DNA of 64,000 nt from Bacillota bacterium. Its GTDB lineage: Bacteria; Bacillota; Clostridia; Peptostreptococcales; Acidaminobacteraceae. Every line of letters begins with the position of its first letter. The stretch's first letter is position 1. Position numbers and translations under genes: made by a program. The notes below the pieces were generated by a model. That model did not search any database, was not told the DNA's origin, and saw only the letters and a program-made list of their open reading frames with translations. Shown piece by piece: positions 18,265 through 27,521 of the stretch. Where the stretch lies: the NCBI GenBank assembly GCA_020161295.1, contig JAIUOA010000002.1, positions 310,001 through 374,000 on the forward strand. The letters run 5' to 3'.

Positions 18265-19101
18265 ATGCTTAATCAAATTACACCTGAGGTTGTGTTTAAC
18301 GGCCAGTTCATGACCAGCACACCTGAAATGCATTTCATCGAACCACCCGTTTACGAAGTGATACGCGTCATGGATGGGATTCCGCTCTTTTTTGAAGACC
18401 ATATGGCACGCCTATTCCATTCGTTTGCGCTTGTGGGTTACAACCCGCCGTTTGATGCGAAGGTATTGTACACCCAAATAAACCAGATGATCGCCCATAC
18501 CGGTATTCGAGATAATAACATACGCCTAGAAGTTGGCAGAGCCCCTGATGCAGCCATACAGTCGGTTTTATTCTGGGTTAAGTCCATTTATCCACCTGTG
18601 ACTGATTATGAAAAGGGAGTGGAGACCATCACTGCCACAGAGGAGCGACCCAATCCACACGCTAAGGTATTTCGAAGCGATTACGCCACACGTATTTCAA
18701 GACTAAGAGAAGAAACCGGTGCCTTTGAAGTGATTCTCGTTACACACGACGGCATCGTCACGGAGGGTAGCCGATCCAACCTGTTTTTCATTAAGGATCA
18801 AAAGCTCTATTCTGCCTCATCTGAAGATGTGCTCATGGGAATTACCAGACAGCACTTGATCGAAATGGTAAAAAGCTTGGGAATCGAGCTAATTGAGGGC
18901 GATATCGATTTAAATACACTTGAAACCTTCGAGGCTTGCTTCCTCACGGGTACGTCTATCCACCTGCTTCCCGTGAAATGTATTGATCAAAGAAATTATC
19001 CCTCAGCACACCACCCGCTTTTCATCAAATTAAAGGAAGCCTTTGAAGGCATCGTCATAAATGACTTATCAAAAACAAGGAGGCAACATCAAAATGACTA
19101 A
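18265..19101 (+). CDS. Class IV PLP-dependent aminotransferase
   Basis: 278 residues of the fold-type IV PLP family, which includes branched-chain and D-amino acid aminotransferases and 4-amino-4-deoxychorismate lyase. K134 aligns at the exact spacing of the catalytic lysine of D-amino acid aminotransferase, and the TEGSRSN motif contains the PLP-ring glutamate. GGAGGT at 18255-18260 sets ATG 18265 as start; an upstream GTG at 18259 overlaps it. The end overlaps the peptidase T gene by 8 bases, hinting at a role in amino-acid or peptide catabolism. Which substrate is used cannot be told from the sequence. Confidence 0.82.
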   Translation: MLNQITPEVVFNGQFMTSTPEMHFIEPPVYEVIRVMDGIPLFFEDHMARLFHSFALVGYNPPFDAKVLYTQINQMIAHTGIRDNNIRLEVGRAPDAAIQSVLFWVKSIYPPVTDYEKGVETITATEERPNPHAKVFRSDYATRISRLREETGAFEVILVTHDGIVTEGSRSNLFFIKDQKLYSASSEDVLMGITRQHLIEMVKSLGIELIEGDIDLNTLETFEACFLTGTSIHLLPVKCIDQRNYPSAHHPLFIKLKEAFEGIVINDLSKTRRQHQND

Positions 19102-20311
19102 AGTACATGAGCGCTTTTTAAAGTATGTGGCTTTTGATACGGAATCGGATCCTGAATCGGAGTCTTGTCCATCAACAGCAAAGCAATTGAATCTCGGAAA
19201 CTATCTGGTGGAAGAAATGAAGGCCATGGGCGTGTCAAACGTCATCATGGATGAAAATGGCTACGTTTATGGCGATATTCCTGCAAATGGCCCCGGTCCT
19301 AAGCTCGCATTTATCGCGCATATGGATACGTCGCCTGACCTCTCGGGTGCCAATATAAACCCGCGCATCATCGAAAATTATGACGGTGGGGACATCGTCC
19401 TTAACGCCGAACACAGCATCGTCATGTCACCTAAGGATTTTGAACACCTGCTTCATTACGTAGGACAGGATCTCATCGTCACAGATGGGTTGACCTTACT
19501 TGGCGCAGATAATAAAGCCGGTATCGCTGAAATTCTCACCATGGCGGAAACGCTGATCAACCACCCTGAAATTCCTCATGGTCCGATTAAGATCGCCTTT
19601 ACACCAGATGAAGAAATTGGCAGAGGCGCAAATCGCTTCGATTTATCGAGACTCGATGCCGACTTTGGTTATACTGTGGATGGCGGCGAGCTCGGTGAAG
19701 TGGAATATGAGAACTTCAATGCGGCAACCGCAAAAATTAAGATTCATGGATCAAACATCCACCCAGGTTCAGCAAAAGGGAAAATGAAGAATGCTCTAAT
19801 TATCGGGATGGAGCTGCATTCGATGCTGCCAACCTTCGATAACCCAGCTTATACTGAAAAATACGAAGGCTTCAATCACCTGAACGATATGCACGGCGCT
19901 GTGGAAGAAGCCAGCATGCTCTACATAATCCGTGATCATGACTTGCAAAAGTTTGAGCAGAAGAAAGCCATTTTTAAAGAAATCGAACGTTTTCTCAATG
20001 TGAAGTATGGTGAAGGCACTGTGGAAGTAAATTTAACGGACTCCTACTTCAACATGCGTGAGAAGATATTACCGCATTTCCATCTCATCGAGAATGCCAT
20101 GACGGCCATGAAAAATCTCGGTATTGAGCCGTTGGTTGTTCCTGTTCGTGGGGGTACAGATGGCGCAAGATTATCCTATATGGGACTGCCATGTCCAAAC
20201 CTTTGTACAGGAGGACACAACTTCCACGGCAAACACGAGTATATTCCGGTTCAGTCCATGGAAAAAACGGTGGAAATTCTCATCGAAATCATCAAGTTAT
20301 ACGCAAAATAA
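19094..20311 (+). CDS. pepT: Peptidase T (tripeptidase)
   Basis: 405 residues, the normal size of PepT, a zinc aminopeptidase of family M20B that removes the N-terminal residue of tripeptides in the cytoplasm. The metal ligands and catalytic residues appear in [16 protein letters not shown] and [10 protein letters not shown], and in HGKHEYIP near the end. AAGGAGGC at 19077-19084 sets ATG 19094; a longer reading from 19061 would place the ribosome binding site inside the gene. Coupled to the aminotransferase by overlap and followed by a terminator. Confidence 0.93.
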   Translation: MTKVHERFLKYVAFDTESDPESESCPSTAKQLNLGNYLVEEMKAMGVSNVIMDENGYVYGDIPANGPGPKLAFIAHMDTSPDLSGANINPRIIENYDGGDIVLNAEHSIVMSPKDFEHLLHYVGQDLIVTDGLTLLGADNKAGIAEILTMAETLINHPEIPHGPIKIAFTPDEEIGRGANRFDLSRLDADFGYTVDGGELGEVEYENFNAATAKIKIHGSNIHPGSAKGKMKNALIIGMELHSMLPTFDNPAYTEKYEGFNHLNDMHGAVEEASMLYIIRDHDLQKFEQKKAIFKEIERFLNVKYGEGTVEVNLTDSYFNMREKILPHFHLIENAMTAMKNLGIEPLVVPVRGGTDGARLSYMGLPCPNLCTGGHNFHGKHEYIPVQSMEKTVEILIEIIKLYAK

Positions 20312-20312
20312 A

Positions 20313-20334
20313 AAAGGGCTTCAGCCCTTTTTTT
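20313..20334 (+). terminator. Terminator after pepT
   Basis: AAAGGGCT/AGCCCTTT perfect 8-bp stem with a two-base loop, followed by T residues to 20334. Confidence 0.88.
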
Positions 20335-20365
20335 AATGTTTTGAAAAGAGGATGTTCAGTTACAT

Positions 20366-20884
20366 TTATTCGTAGCGCTCATCGTCATCCGATTTTTCGC
20401 CTGGAATAACCGGTTCTTTCTTTCTAAGCATGAACAATCCGACGAATATGAGGCCCACGAACAGGATCAGGTCATATTGGATGTTGATGAAGTTTTCCAC
20501 TAAGAACAACGCAGAGATGCCCACTAACAGTAAACCGGTTCTAAAATTCTTTCGTGGGCGATGTCCATAGTAGGCCATCTGTAAAAATCCGATTCCTGGG
20601 CCAAGGATGTAGAGTGGCCACAGCTTGCCTTGAATACCCCACGAGGTGAAGTTACTCATCATGAAGTAAAAACCATATGTGAGGAAAGTGGCACCAGTGA
20701 GTAAATTACGTCCGCTGGCATGTCCGCTAAAGTAATCGCGTTCAGCCTTAGCACCGATATAAATCAGAATGATCGGCCAAAAATCCCAGATGTTAAAGTT
20801 GATGATGTGATAATAATCGAGTATGAGTACCCCGCCGACGATGACGAGGAAAAAGCCCAAAAGTCGATTGCGTGATTCTTCCAT
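20366..20884 (-). CDS. Small multi-pass membrane protein, LiaF/DUF5668-like
   Basis: 172 residues with about five or six hydrophobic helices. The repeated pattern 'FWPIILIYIG' and 'LWPLYILGPG' is typical of the LiaI/LiaF-like transmembrane region (DUF5668), found near cell-envelope stress regulators. The tail is charged (KKEPVIPGEKSDDDERYE). Start ATG is preceded by AGGAGGGG at good distance. It stands alone between the pepT terminator and the valS leader; no two-component system is adjacent. A -10-like TATAAT (minus strand, 20924-20929) lies 40 bases upstream. Role unknown; envelope stress sensing is only suggested by the family. Confidence 0.65.
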   Translation of the reverse strand: MEESRNRLLGFFLVIVGGVLILDYYHIINFNIWDFWPIILIYIGAKAERDYFSGHASGRNLLTGATFLTYGFYFMMSNFTSWGIQGKLWPLYILGPGIGFLQMAYYGHRPRKNFRTGLLLVGISALFLVENFINIQYDLILFVGLIFVGLFMLRKKEPVIPGEKSDDDERYE

Positions 20885-20923
20885 AAGCCCCTCCTATAAA
20901 GATAAGTCCATTTCAATAATCAA

Positions 20924-20929
20924 ATTATA
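20924..20929 (-). promoter_or_regulatory. Probable -10 of the LiaF-like gene
   Basis: TATAAT on the minus strand, 40 bases before the start codon. No clear -35. Confidence 0.35.
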
Positions 20930-20990
20930 GCAGCGAAAAGTTAAATTCACGTTAGAGCGATATTAGAATGTTTCCATAACGGAGTGGCCG

Positions 20991-21019
20991 TTGACTTTTA
21001 CGGCTGTTTTGATTATAAT
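20991..21019 (+). promoter_or_regulatory. Sigma-A promoter of the valS leader
   Basis: TTGACT (20991-20996), 17-base spacer, TATAAT (21014-21019). A near-consensus housekeeping promoter. Confidence 0.88.
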
Positions 21020-21025
21020 GAGAAC

Positions 21026-21281
21026 AATATTATTTGTAATCTTCAATGAAGATGAGGAGTAAAAACGCGCACTAACAGAGAGGCGAATCCCAGGCTGTAA
21101 GATTTGCTTAGTTTACCGTTTTGAAGGTCGCATCTGAGATTTCGTGATGAATGGTAACTGCCATAGCTGCGAACGGATAACCGCGTTATAGGTCCATGAG
21201 GTGCTGCGATTAAGGTCGTGGAATTAGGGTGGTAACGCGAATCATTCGTCCCTTTCTGGATGGATGTTTTTTTATTTTTTG
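21026..21281 (+). promoter_or_regulatory. T-box leader, valine specifier (GUC)
   Basis: A tRNA-sensing leader of about 255 bases. Stem I landmarks AGAGAGGCGAA and GGCTGTAAG are followed by GAAG-GTC-GCATCTGAG, placing the Val codon GTC at 21127-21129. The T-box sequence AGGGTGGTAACGCGA is at 21226-21240. The terminator helix pairs CATTCGTCC with GGATGGATG (two wobbles) and is followed by a T-run from about 21269. Uncharged tRNA-Val should favour antitermination and valS-folC expression. Confidence 0.92.
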
Positions 21282-21314
21282 TAAGTCAATAGTGAATTGA
21301 TAGAGGAGGATTTC

Positions 21315-23957
21315 ATGCAAAGCAAGTACAATCCAAAGGAATTTGAAGACCGGATTTATGAGAAATGGCTATCTGAGAAGCGGTTTAGCGCCCACGTAAA
21401 CCCTAATAAAAAGCCATATACCATCGTGCTTCCACCACCTAACATTACTGGACAGCTTCATATGGGGCATGCACTTGATCAAACCTTACAAGATGTCCTG
21501 ATCAGATGGAAGCGCATGCAAGGCTTTGAAGCGCTTTGGTTACCAGGAACAGATCATGCGAGCATCGCCACTGAGGTGCGTGTTCTTAAAACGATTGAGG
21601 AAGCAGAGGGCATTACGAAAGATCAGCTGGGTAGAGAGGAGTTCCTGAAACGCGCTTGGGCATGGCGAGATGAATACGGCAGAATTATCGTTAATCAAAT
21701 GCAAAAATTAGGATCCTCATGTGATTGGGACAAAGAGCGCTTTACCATGGATGAAGGCTGTAATCATGCCGTTACGGAAGTTTTCGTAAGACTATATGAG
21801 AAAGGCTTAATCTATAGAGGCAACCGACTGATCAACTGGTGTCCAGACTGTAAAACGACCCTTTCTGATGCAGAAGTAGAACATGAAGAAAAACCAGGTG
21901 CTTTTTGGCACGTGAAATATCCAATCGTTGATGGTGAAGGTTACCTCGAAATCGCCACCACACGCCCTGAAACCATGGTTGCGGATACAGCTGTGGCAGT
22001 CAATCCTAACGATGAGCGCTATAAGCACCTCATCGGCAAGTTCTGTAAGTTACCACTCTTTGACCGTGAACTCCCGATTATTGGCGACGATTATGTCGAA
22101 ATGGATTTTGGAACCGGCGCGCTTAAGGTAACACCGGCTCATGATCCAAACGATTTTGAAATCGGTTTAAGACATAACCTGGAACAAATCAATGGCATGA
22201 ATGATGATGCCACTATGAACGAAGTGGCAGGAAAATATGAAGGCATGGACCGTTTTGCGTGCCGTAAAGCCATCGTTAAGGATTTAGAAGCAGAGGGCTA
22301 TTTGGTGATGACCAAAGAGCATCCGCATAATGTAGGTACCTGCTACCGCTGTAGTACCGTTATCGAACCGCGCGTTTCAGACCAGTGGTTCGTAAAAATG
22401 GCACCTTTAGCTGGTCCGGCGATTGATGTGGTCAATAATGGCGAAATGCGCATCATTCCAGACCGATTTACCAAAGTCTATATGAACTGGCTAGAAAACA
22501 TACGCGACTGGTGCATCTCTAGACAGCTTTGGTGGGGGCACAGAATTCCAGCCTACTACTGCCAAACCTGTCCAGAAATCGTGGTCGCTAAAGAAATGCC
22601 TGATGTTTGCCCAAGCTGTGGCAGCTCACATTTCAAACAGGACGACGACGTTTTAGATACTTGGTTCAGTTCAGCACTCTGGCCTTTCTCGACGCTTGGT
22701 TGGCCTGAAAAAACGCCAGAGCTCAACTATTTCTATCCGACGAATGTCCTCGTCACAGGCTATGACATCATTTTCTTCTGGGTTATCCGCATGGTATTTT
22801 CAGGACTGGACGCCATGGGTGAGAAACCGTTTGACGATGTGTTTATCCATGGTCTCGTGAGAGATGCCCACGGCAAGAAGATGAGCAAATCGCTAGGAAA
22901 TGGCGTGGATCCACTGGATATTATCGACCAATACGGCGCAGACGCTTTAAGATTTATGCTCGCTACGGGTAACAGCCCAGGTAACGATTTGAAATTCCAA
23001 ATCGAACGTGTTGAATCCTCCAGAAATTTCGCGAACAAGCTTTGGAACGCCTCAAGGTTTGTCATTATGGGGCTGGAAGAGGGGCAGTATGAACTGGATG
23101 GCAGTGAACGTCTTACATTGGCAGACGAATGGATTTTATCGAGACTGGATACCATGATCACTGAAATCACTCAGGCGCTTGATAAGTATGAGCTGGGCAT
23201 CGCCGCGAATAAAATCTATGAATTTACATGGAACGAGTACTGTGACTGGTACATCGAGCTGGCGAAAAAACGTCTTTATGGTGAGGATGCCGTTGCGAAG
23301 CAAACGGTTCAAAAGGTTCTGGTTAAAGTCCTTAGAGACATATTAAAGCTCCTCCATCCATTTATGCCATTTATCACCGAAGAGATCTGGGGCTTTATCC
23401 CACATGCTGAAGACGCTCTCGTAACGTCGAAATGGCCTGAAGCAGACGAGAAGTACCAAAATCCGACGGCAGAACGCCAGATGAATTCTATCATGGAAGC
23501 CATTAGAAACCTTAGAAATGTTCGTGCTGAAATGGACGTCGTACCTTCTCGTAAAGCCAAATGCATGATTCTTGCCAGTGATGCGTCGGTTGGCGAATTG
23601 CTGATTAATCAAGGCGAGTACCTCATGACCCTGGCGTCGTGCTCAGAGGTGGTTTTAGTAACGAATAATAAAGAAGTGCCTGAAGATGCCGTATCAGCGG
23701 TAATCCAAGGCGCTGAGCTCTATTTGCCACTGGATGATCTGATTGATTTCGAGAAAGAAATGGATCGTCTTCAGAAGGAGAAAGCGAAGCTTGAAAAAGA
23801 AGTGGAACGTGTGGTGAGCAAGCTGAATAATCAAGGCTTCGTCGCTAAGGCACCGGCTCATCTGCTTGATGAAGAGCGTGAAAAGGAAGCCAAATATCGC
23901 GAGCTTCTGGGCACGGTCGATGCGCGTATTCAAGTGATTTCACTTAAACTTAAGTAG
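21315..23957 (+). CDS. valS: Valyl-tRNA synthetase
   Basis: 880 residues, the normal length for bacterial class Ia ValRS, which charges tRNA-Val. The HIGH motif reads HMGH within PPPNITGQLHMGHAL and the KMSKS loop is intact (KKMSKSLGNG). The editing (CP1) domain has the TTRPETM motif, and zinc-type cysteine pairs are present (CPDCKTT, CPSCGSS). A C-terminal coiled coil (EKEMDRLQKEKAKLEKE) matches the tRNA-binding arm of ValRS. GAGGAGGA at 21303-21310 sets ATG 21315 over an upstream TTG at 21297. Controlled by the Val T-box. Confidence 0.97.
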   Translation: MQSKYNPKEFEDRIYEKWLSEKRFSAHVNPNKKPYTIVLPPPNITGQLHMGHALDQTLQDVLIRWKRMQGFEALWLPGTDHASIATEVRVLKTIEEAEGITKDQLGREEFLKRAWAWRDEYGRIIVNQMQKLGSSCDWDKERFTMDEGCNHAVTEVFVRLYEKGLIYRGNRLINWCPDCKTTLSDAEVEHEEKPGAFWHVKYPIVDGEGYLEIATTRPETMVADTAVAVNPNDERYKHLIGKFCKLPLFDRELPIIGDDYVEMDFGTGALKVTPAHDPNDFEIGLRHNLEQINGMNDDATMNEVAGKYEGMDRFACRKAIVKDLEAEGYLVMTKEHPHNVGTCYRCSTVIEPRVSDQWFVKMAPLAGPAIDVVNNGEMRIIPDRFTKVYMNWLENIRDWCISRQLWWGHRIPAYYCQTCPEIVVAKEMPDVCPSCGSSHFKQDDDVLDTWFSSALWPFSTLGWPEKTPELNYFYPTNVLVTGYDIIFFWVIRMVFSGLDAMGEKPFDDVFIHGLVRDAHGKKMSKSLGNGVDPLDIIDQYGADALRFMLATGNSPGNDLKFQIERVESSRNFANKLWNASRFVIMGLEEGQYELDGSERLTLADEWILSRLDTMITEITQALDKYELGIAANKIYEFTWNEYCDWYIELAKKRLYGEDAVAKQTVQKVLVKVLRDILKLLHPFMPFITEEIWGFIPHAEDALVTSKWPEADEKYQNPTAERQMNSIMEAIRNLRNVRAEMDVVPSRKAKCMILASDASVGELLINQGEYLMTLASCSEVVLVTNNKEVPEDAVSAVIQGAELYLPLDDLIDFEKEMDRLQKEKAKLEKEVERVVSKLNNQGFVAKAPAHLLDEEREKEAKYRELLGTVDARIQVISLKLK

Positions 23958-23973
23958 AGAGTTGAGGCATGAC

Positions 23974-25263
23974 ATGACTTATCAAGAAGCACTTGCTTTT
24001 ATTCACGGCACCTATAAATTTGGTAGTAAGCTGGGACTTGAAAACATCAAGACGCTTTTATCCTTTTTAGGCGATCCTCAAAAGTCACTGAAATTCATAC
24101 ACGTGGCAGGCACTAACGGAAAAGGGTCTACGAGTGCCTTTATCCACTCAGTTTTGGTAGAAGCTGGTTATAGGACTGGGCTTTATACCTCACCGTTTAT
24201 AGAAACCTTTAATGAGCGCATGCGTGTAAACCACATGCTTATTACAGAAGAGGAACTCACCAGGTTCACGGAGCAGGTGAAAACTCAGGTGGATCGCATG
24301 GTGGCGGAAGGTTACCAGCACCCCACTGAGTTCGAGGTGGTTACCGCCATCGCCATGCTCTACTATGAAGCAGCCGCGTGTGACCTCGTGGTGTTAGAAG
24401 TTGGTTTAGGTGGCAGATTAGACGCCACCAATGCCATCGATACCCCTTTAATTTCCGTCATTACGCCGCTTGATTTCGACCACACGGAGTATCTGGGAAA
24501 TACCCTGCATGAGATTGCCTTTGAAAAAGCAGGGATTATCAAACAAGGCGGCATCACAGTATCTTATCCTCAGGCGGACGAGGCTATGATGGTAATCAAA
24601 AGACGTGCCTCTGAAGAAGGGAACACGCTAATCGTCTCTGATTTTGATCAGATGAAAATCGACGATATCGCTTTCGGAACCCTTCACTTCACATACAAAA
24701 ACAGTCAGTATACCTCGTCACTTTTTGCACCGTATCAAGCGGAGAATGCTTCTGTGGCGCTGGATGTCATCACCTGTTTAACGGCGCATTATGGATTCGC
24801 CATCTCTCATGAACAAGTGCGCGAGGGGATTCGAAAGGCGCAGTGGATCGGCAGGCTCGAAATCGTTTCTAAAAGCCCGTTCATCATTATCGATGGCGCG
24901 CATAACATGCATGGCATCAAAGGACTCGTAAAAAGCGTAGAGCGACTTGGAAAGGATTACCGAATCATCGGTGTGATCGGCATTTTAAAGGATAAGGATG
25001 TGGATGGCATGTTAAAGCTAATCACGCCTTATCTCGATGGTGTGATCACCACGAAGCCTGATAATCCCCGAGCGATGTCTGCGGAAGAGCTCTCTAAGCA
25101 TTTGGAGAATGTCCCAATAATCGCATCCTATGAGAGAATTGCGGATGCGGTTGAGAAAATTTATGAAATAGCACTTCACGATACTGTGCCGACACTTTAT
25201 TTAGCCTTCGGCTCACTGTATATGATCGGTGAGGTCAGACACGTGGCGTTATTGCATCAATAA
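23974..25263 (+). CDS. folC: Folylpolyglutamate synthase / dihydrofolate synthase
   Basis: 429 residues of the Mur-ligase-like FolC family, which adds glutamates to folates and may also make dihydrofolate from dihydropteroate. The ATP loop is VAGTNGKGSTSAF; the substrate segment LYTSPFIETFNERM and the Mur-ligase metal-site region EVGLGGRLDATN are conserved, as is IDGAHN before the C-terminal domain. The start at ATG 23974 follows GAGG; an ATG at 23969 is out of frame. It follows valS by 16 bases, an arrangement common in Bacillota, so it shares the Val T-box control. Confidence 0.95.
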   Translation: MTYQEALAFIHGTYKFGSKLGLENIKTLLSFLGDPQKSLKFIHVAGTNGKGSTSAFIHSVLVEAGYRTGLYTSPFIETFNERMRVNHMLITEEELTRFTEQVKTQVDRMVAEGYQHPTEFEVVTAIAMLYYEAAACDLVVLEVGLGGRLDATNAIDTPLISVITPLDFDHTEYLGNTLHEIAFEKAGIIKQGGITVSYPQADEAMMVIKRRASEEGNTLIVSDFDQMKIDDIAFGTLHFTYKNSQYTSSLFAPYQAENASVALDVITCLTAHYGFAISHEQVREGIRKAQWIGRLEIVSKSPFIIIDGAHNMHGIKGLVKSVERLGKDYRIIGVIGILKDKDVDGMLKLITPYLDGVITTKPDNPRAMSAEELSKHLENVPIIASYERIADAVEKIYEIALHDTVPTLYLAFGSLYMIGEVRHVALLHQ

Positions 25264-25265
25264 AA

Positions 25266-25314
25266 TAAGCGTATTTTAGCGGAGGAGTTTTATTCCGCTA
25301 GAATACGCTTTTTT
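25266..25314. terminator. Terminator after folC, probably bidirectional
   Basis: A long stem of about 17 bp (AAGCGTATTTTAGCGGA with TCCGCTAGAATACGCTT, one mismatch or wobble) around a 10-base loop, then a run of six T on the plus strand. It lies between the convergent folC and papain-like protease genes, and the minus strand also ends in a T-rich tract. Confidence 0.9.
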
Positions 25315-25324
25315 GATACAGTAT

Positions 25325-26644
25325 CTATTCGAATATAAGTCTGATGGCGAGGTTTGCGTTTTTACGCAGTGTGAACAAATCTACGGGTTTTCCAGCGCCC
25401 ATCAAGTAGCCTTCGTTTGGCTTTCCGCTTACCGTGTATTCTATGCCGGGGTAAGGCGCTTCTATTGGCACGATGAATTTTTTGTCCCCGTTAAAGCGAA
25501 CAGCCACCCAATACGATTCATTTTCAAGTACTGAAAAACCGATGGGAAGTGCTAGCGTTTGATAGCCTTTTGCAACATGATCGAACTGGTACCTAATCGG
25601 ACCAAGATCCCCATTAAACGCGCCTGATCCCCAATAAAGCTCAAGCGACAAGGGAGAAGTGCCTGTGTATAAGCTTATTTGCTTGAGAACCTGGTTTTTT
25701 GAGGGGATAAAGGGCATTATCGCAGTTGGTGTCAATGATTCTTCGATGCTTTCAAAATGGGTGAGACCTGTTTCATCGCGGTAATGGACAAATTCGTTAG
25801 ATGAAGGTGGTGAGAGTTTGTCTAGGACAAACACATGACCTTTAACATGGACGTCTTCATAGGAAATATAGAATAATCCCTTTTCTCCCCAACCTGTACC
25901 AAAGCTGTTCTGAGCGATGAAAGCGCCATCGGTTGTGGGTTTAGTGGCAAACAGCTCTTTAGAATAGTGATCATCCCAGCCCACTAAGACCAACTCGTGT
26001 GAACGACGCTTTTCAGACTGACTATTATAATAACTGGCAGTTTGTTTGTTATAAACCGCTTCATCCTTTTCGTTTAAATAGATGGACGAAAGCGCGGCAC
26101 CTCGATTCAGGATGGCGCTTTTGATGGCGATGATGTCGTCATTGATTTCATAATAGCCTTTTGGTCGATAAGGGGATAATACGCCTTCTTCTGTGATTGG
26201 GCCGAGGTGGTTCAAGTAATACACCCAAGACATTAAGAAGTTGCCACCACTTTCAGCTGTAGCAGGGATAGGGCTATTACGGATCAGATGATTTTCAGAA
26301 AAATCATAGCGTTCTCCAAAATCTTTTGCAATGGCGACTTCCATTAACGTGTTAGCGGCAAATGCCCAGCACGTGGCAACGGTTCCTTGGTCCCGTATGA
26401 AGTTTTCAGCGACCAAGGTATCATAAGTATTAAAATATGCCGGTAAAGGTTCCGCCACTAAAGCACGCTCAGATTCATCAGGTGGAAAAATCAGAGGATA
26501 CTGCTGTCCTAACCAATCGATTATGATGGGGTCGTCCAGTTCAAGTAATGCTGGGCGATTTTTTTGAACGGAAGGTTTAGGGATGAGCGCTAAAGTGATG
26601 GTGATAACGATAAGCAATCCTGTGAGCCATTTAAATGCCCGCAT
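25325..26644 (-). CDS. Secreted papain-family (C1) cysteine protease with lectin-like C-terminal domain
   Basis: 439 residues. A signal peptide or membrane anchor covers about 1-25. The C1 catalytic residues are all visible: Q86 and C92 in RDQGTVATCWAF, H216 in SHELVLVGWDD, and N246 in QNSFGTGWGEKG. The last 130 residues form a beta-rich domain like the lectin-like module seen behind C1 peptidases in Clostridia. No sorting motif or S-layer domain was found, so the product is either released or held by the uncleaved N-terminal helix. Likely an extracellular or surface protease. First gene after a DUF4364 gene on the same strand, 28 bases apart. Confidence 0.87.
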   Translation of the reverse strand: MRAFKWLTGLLIVITITLALIPKPSVQKNRPALLELDDPIIIDWLGQQYPLIFPPDESERALVAEPLPAYFNTYDTLVAENFIRDQGTVATCWAFAANTLMEVAIAKDFGERYDFSENHLIRNSPIPATAESGGNFLMSWVYYLNHLGPITEEGVLSPYRPKGYYEINDDIIAIKSAILNRGAALSSIYLNEKDEAVYNKQTASYYNSQSEKRRSHELVLVGWDDHYSKELFATKPTTDGAFIAQNSFGTGWGEKGLFYISYEDVHVKGHVFVLDKLSPPSSNEFVHYRDETGLTHFESIEESLTPTAIMPFIPSKNQVLKQISLYTGTSPLSLELYWGSGAFNGDLGPIRYQFDHVAKGYQTLALPIGFSVLENESYWVAVRFNGDKKFIVPIEAPYPGIEYTVSGKPNEGYLMGAGKPVDLFTLRKNANLAIRLIFE

Positions 26645-26672
26645 GTTATCCTCCTAAAAAAAACGACACAGA

Positions 26673-27209
26673 TTAGGTTTCTGTATCGTCGATCAGTCTG
26701 TTTAATATATCGCCATAAAGGTACTGGGCTTTTTTTTCCCAGTTCTCACAGATGGTTTTTGCATGTTTATTTGAGACGACATTGACCTTTATATCCATAA
26801 GGGTATAAATACCTTCCTTCACGGCCAGGTGAACGATGTAGTCATTATCATCCTCTTTATAGTAATCAGCGGTTATGTTGGTTTTTATGACGAAAGACTT
26901 CTTTTTTGAATCGACGCTGTCGTTGATGGTCCGTCTTAAACTCTGCGATACGCGGTCTGAAAACAGTTCTAACGTGTTTTTACCGCTTTCCGTAATCACG
27001 TAGTACCTTTCACCCTCACTCATGCTATATTCTAGCATAGAGGTTTCTACGAGGTCCGTTAGAAACTGCTGAAGATCGAAATAGTTCATAACATCGTGTT
27101 CAAGCGTGAAATCCGTCAGTTGCTGATTGGTTAGCGGCACCGAAAACTGATTGATGATATATAAGATGATAATTTTATATTTTAGCTGCTGATCAGAACT
27201 GATTTTCAA
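26673..27209 (-). CDS. DUF4364 family protein, winged-helix
   Basis: 178 residues. The sequence matches the clostridial DUF4364 family: an N-terminal winged-helix-like part (ILYIINQFSVPLTNQQLTDFTLE, later YVITESGKNTLELF) and a C-terminal alpha/beta part. A DNA-binding or regulatory role is inferred from the fold; no experimental function is known to me. The start is TTG 27209, placed 8 bases after AGGAGG (27218-27223). A strong promoter lies at 27254-27282. It is probably co-transcribed with the downstream papain-like protease gene and could regulate it. Confidence 0.78.
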   Translation of the reverse strand: MKISSDQQLKYKIIILYIINQFSVPLTNQQLTDFTLEHDVMNYFDLQQFLTDLVETSMLEYSMSEGERYYVITESGKNTLELFSDRVSQSLRRTINDSVDSKKKSFVIKTNITADYYKEDDNDYIVHLAVKEGIYTLMDIKVNVVSNKHAKTICENWEKKAQYLYGDILNRLIDDTET

Positions 27210-27253
27210 CGAAAAAGCCTCCTATTACATGGTTACAGATGATAGTATAGCAT

Positions 27254-27282
27254 ATAATAACAGAAACTGAAACTTAAATCAA
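27254..27282 (-). promoter_or_regulatory. Promoter of the DUF4364-protease unit
   Basis: On the minus strand TTGATT (27277-27282), 17-base spacer, TATTAT (27254-27259). Confidence 0.75.
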
Positions 27283-27333
27283 CTTGATAAAATGATAAAA
27301 AAAGGTTAATGTTGAGAAAGAAGGGGGGATAAC

Positions 27334-27471
27334 ATGGACCAAATCAGATTTGAATGGATTGGAATCGCTTTTTTCTTTATCGTGATGATCAGTATTCAGC
27401 TGTCACTCAATAAAATCATCGTCTTGCTTCAAGAGGTCATAAAACTACTAAAAAACAGCAGACGCTCTTAG
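27334..27471 (+). CDS. Membrane miniprotein, 45 residues
   Basis: A short open frame with an excellent ribosome binding site (AAGGGGGGAT, 27321-27330) just before its ATG. The product has a charged start (MDQIRFEW), one hydrophobic helix of about 20 residues (IGIAFFFIVMISIQLSL), then an amphipathic basic tail ending in KNSRRS. It lies divergently from the DUF4364 gene, 124 bases away, and ends before a hairpin at 27490-27513. No homologue is recognised. Strong Shine-Dalgarno and clean membrane topology make a real gene likely; function unknown. Confidence 0.6.
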   Translation: MDQIRFEWIGIAFFFIVMISIQLSLNKIIVLLQEVIKLLKNSRRS

Positions 27472-27489
27472 GCATCCTCAAATAATTAA

Positions 27490-27513
27490 GGACATCTCAA
27501 GCTTGAGATGTCC
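27490..27513. terminator. Palindromic hairpin between convergent genes
   Basis: A perfect 24-base palindrome, GGACATCTCAAG with CTTGAGATGTCC. The T-tract is weak on both strands (TCTTAATCTT plus, TTAATTATTT minus), so it may be a shared weak terminator. Confidence 0.6.
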
Positions 27514-27521
27514 TCTTAATC

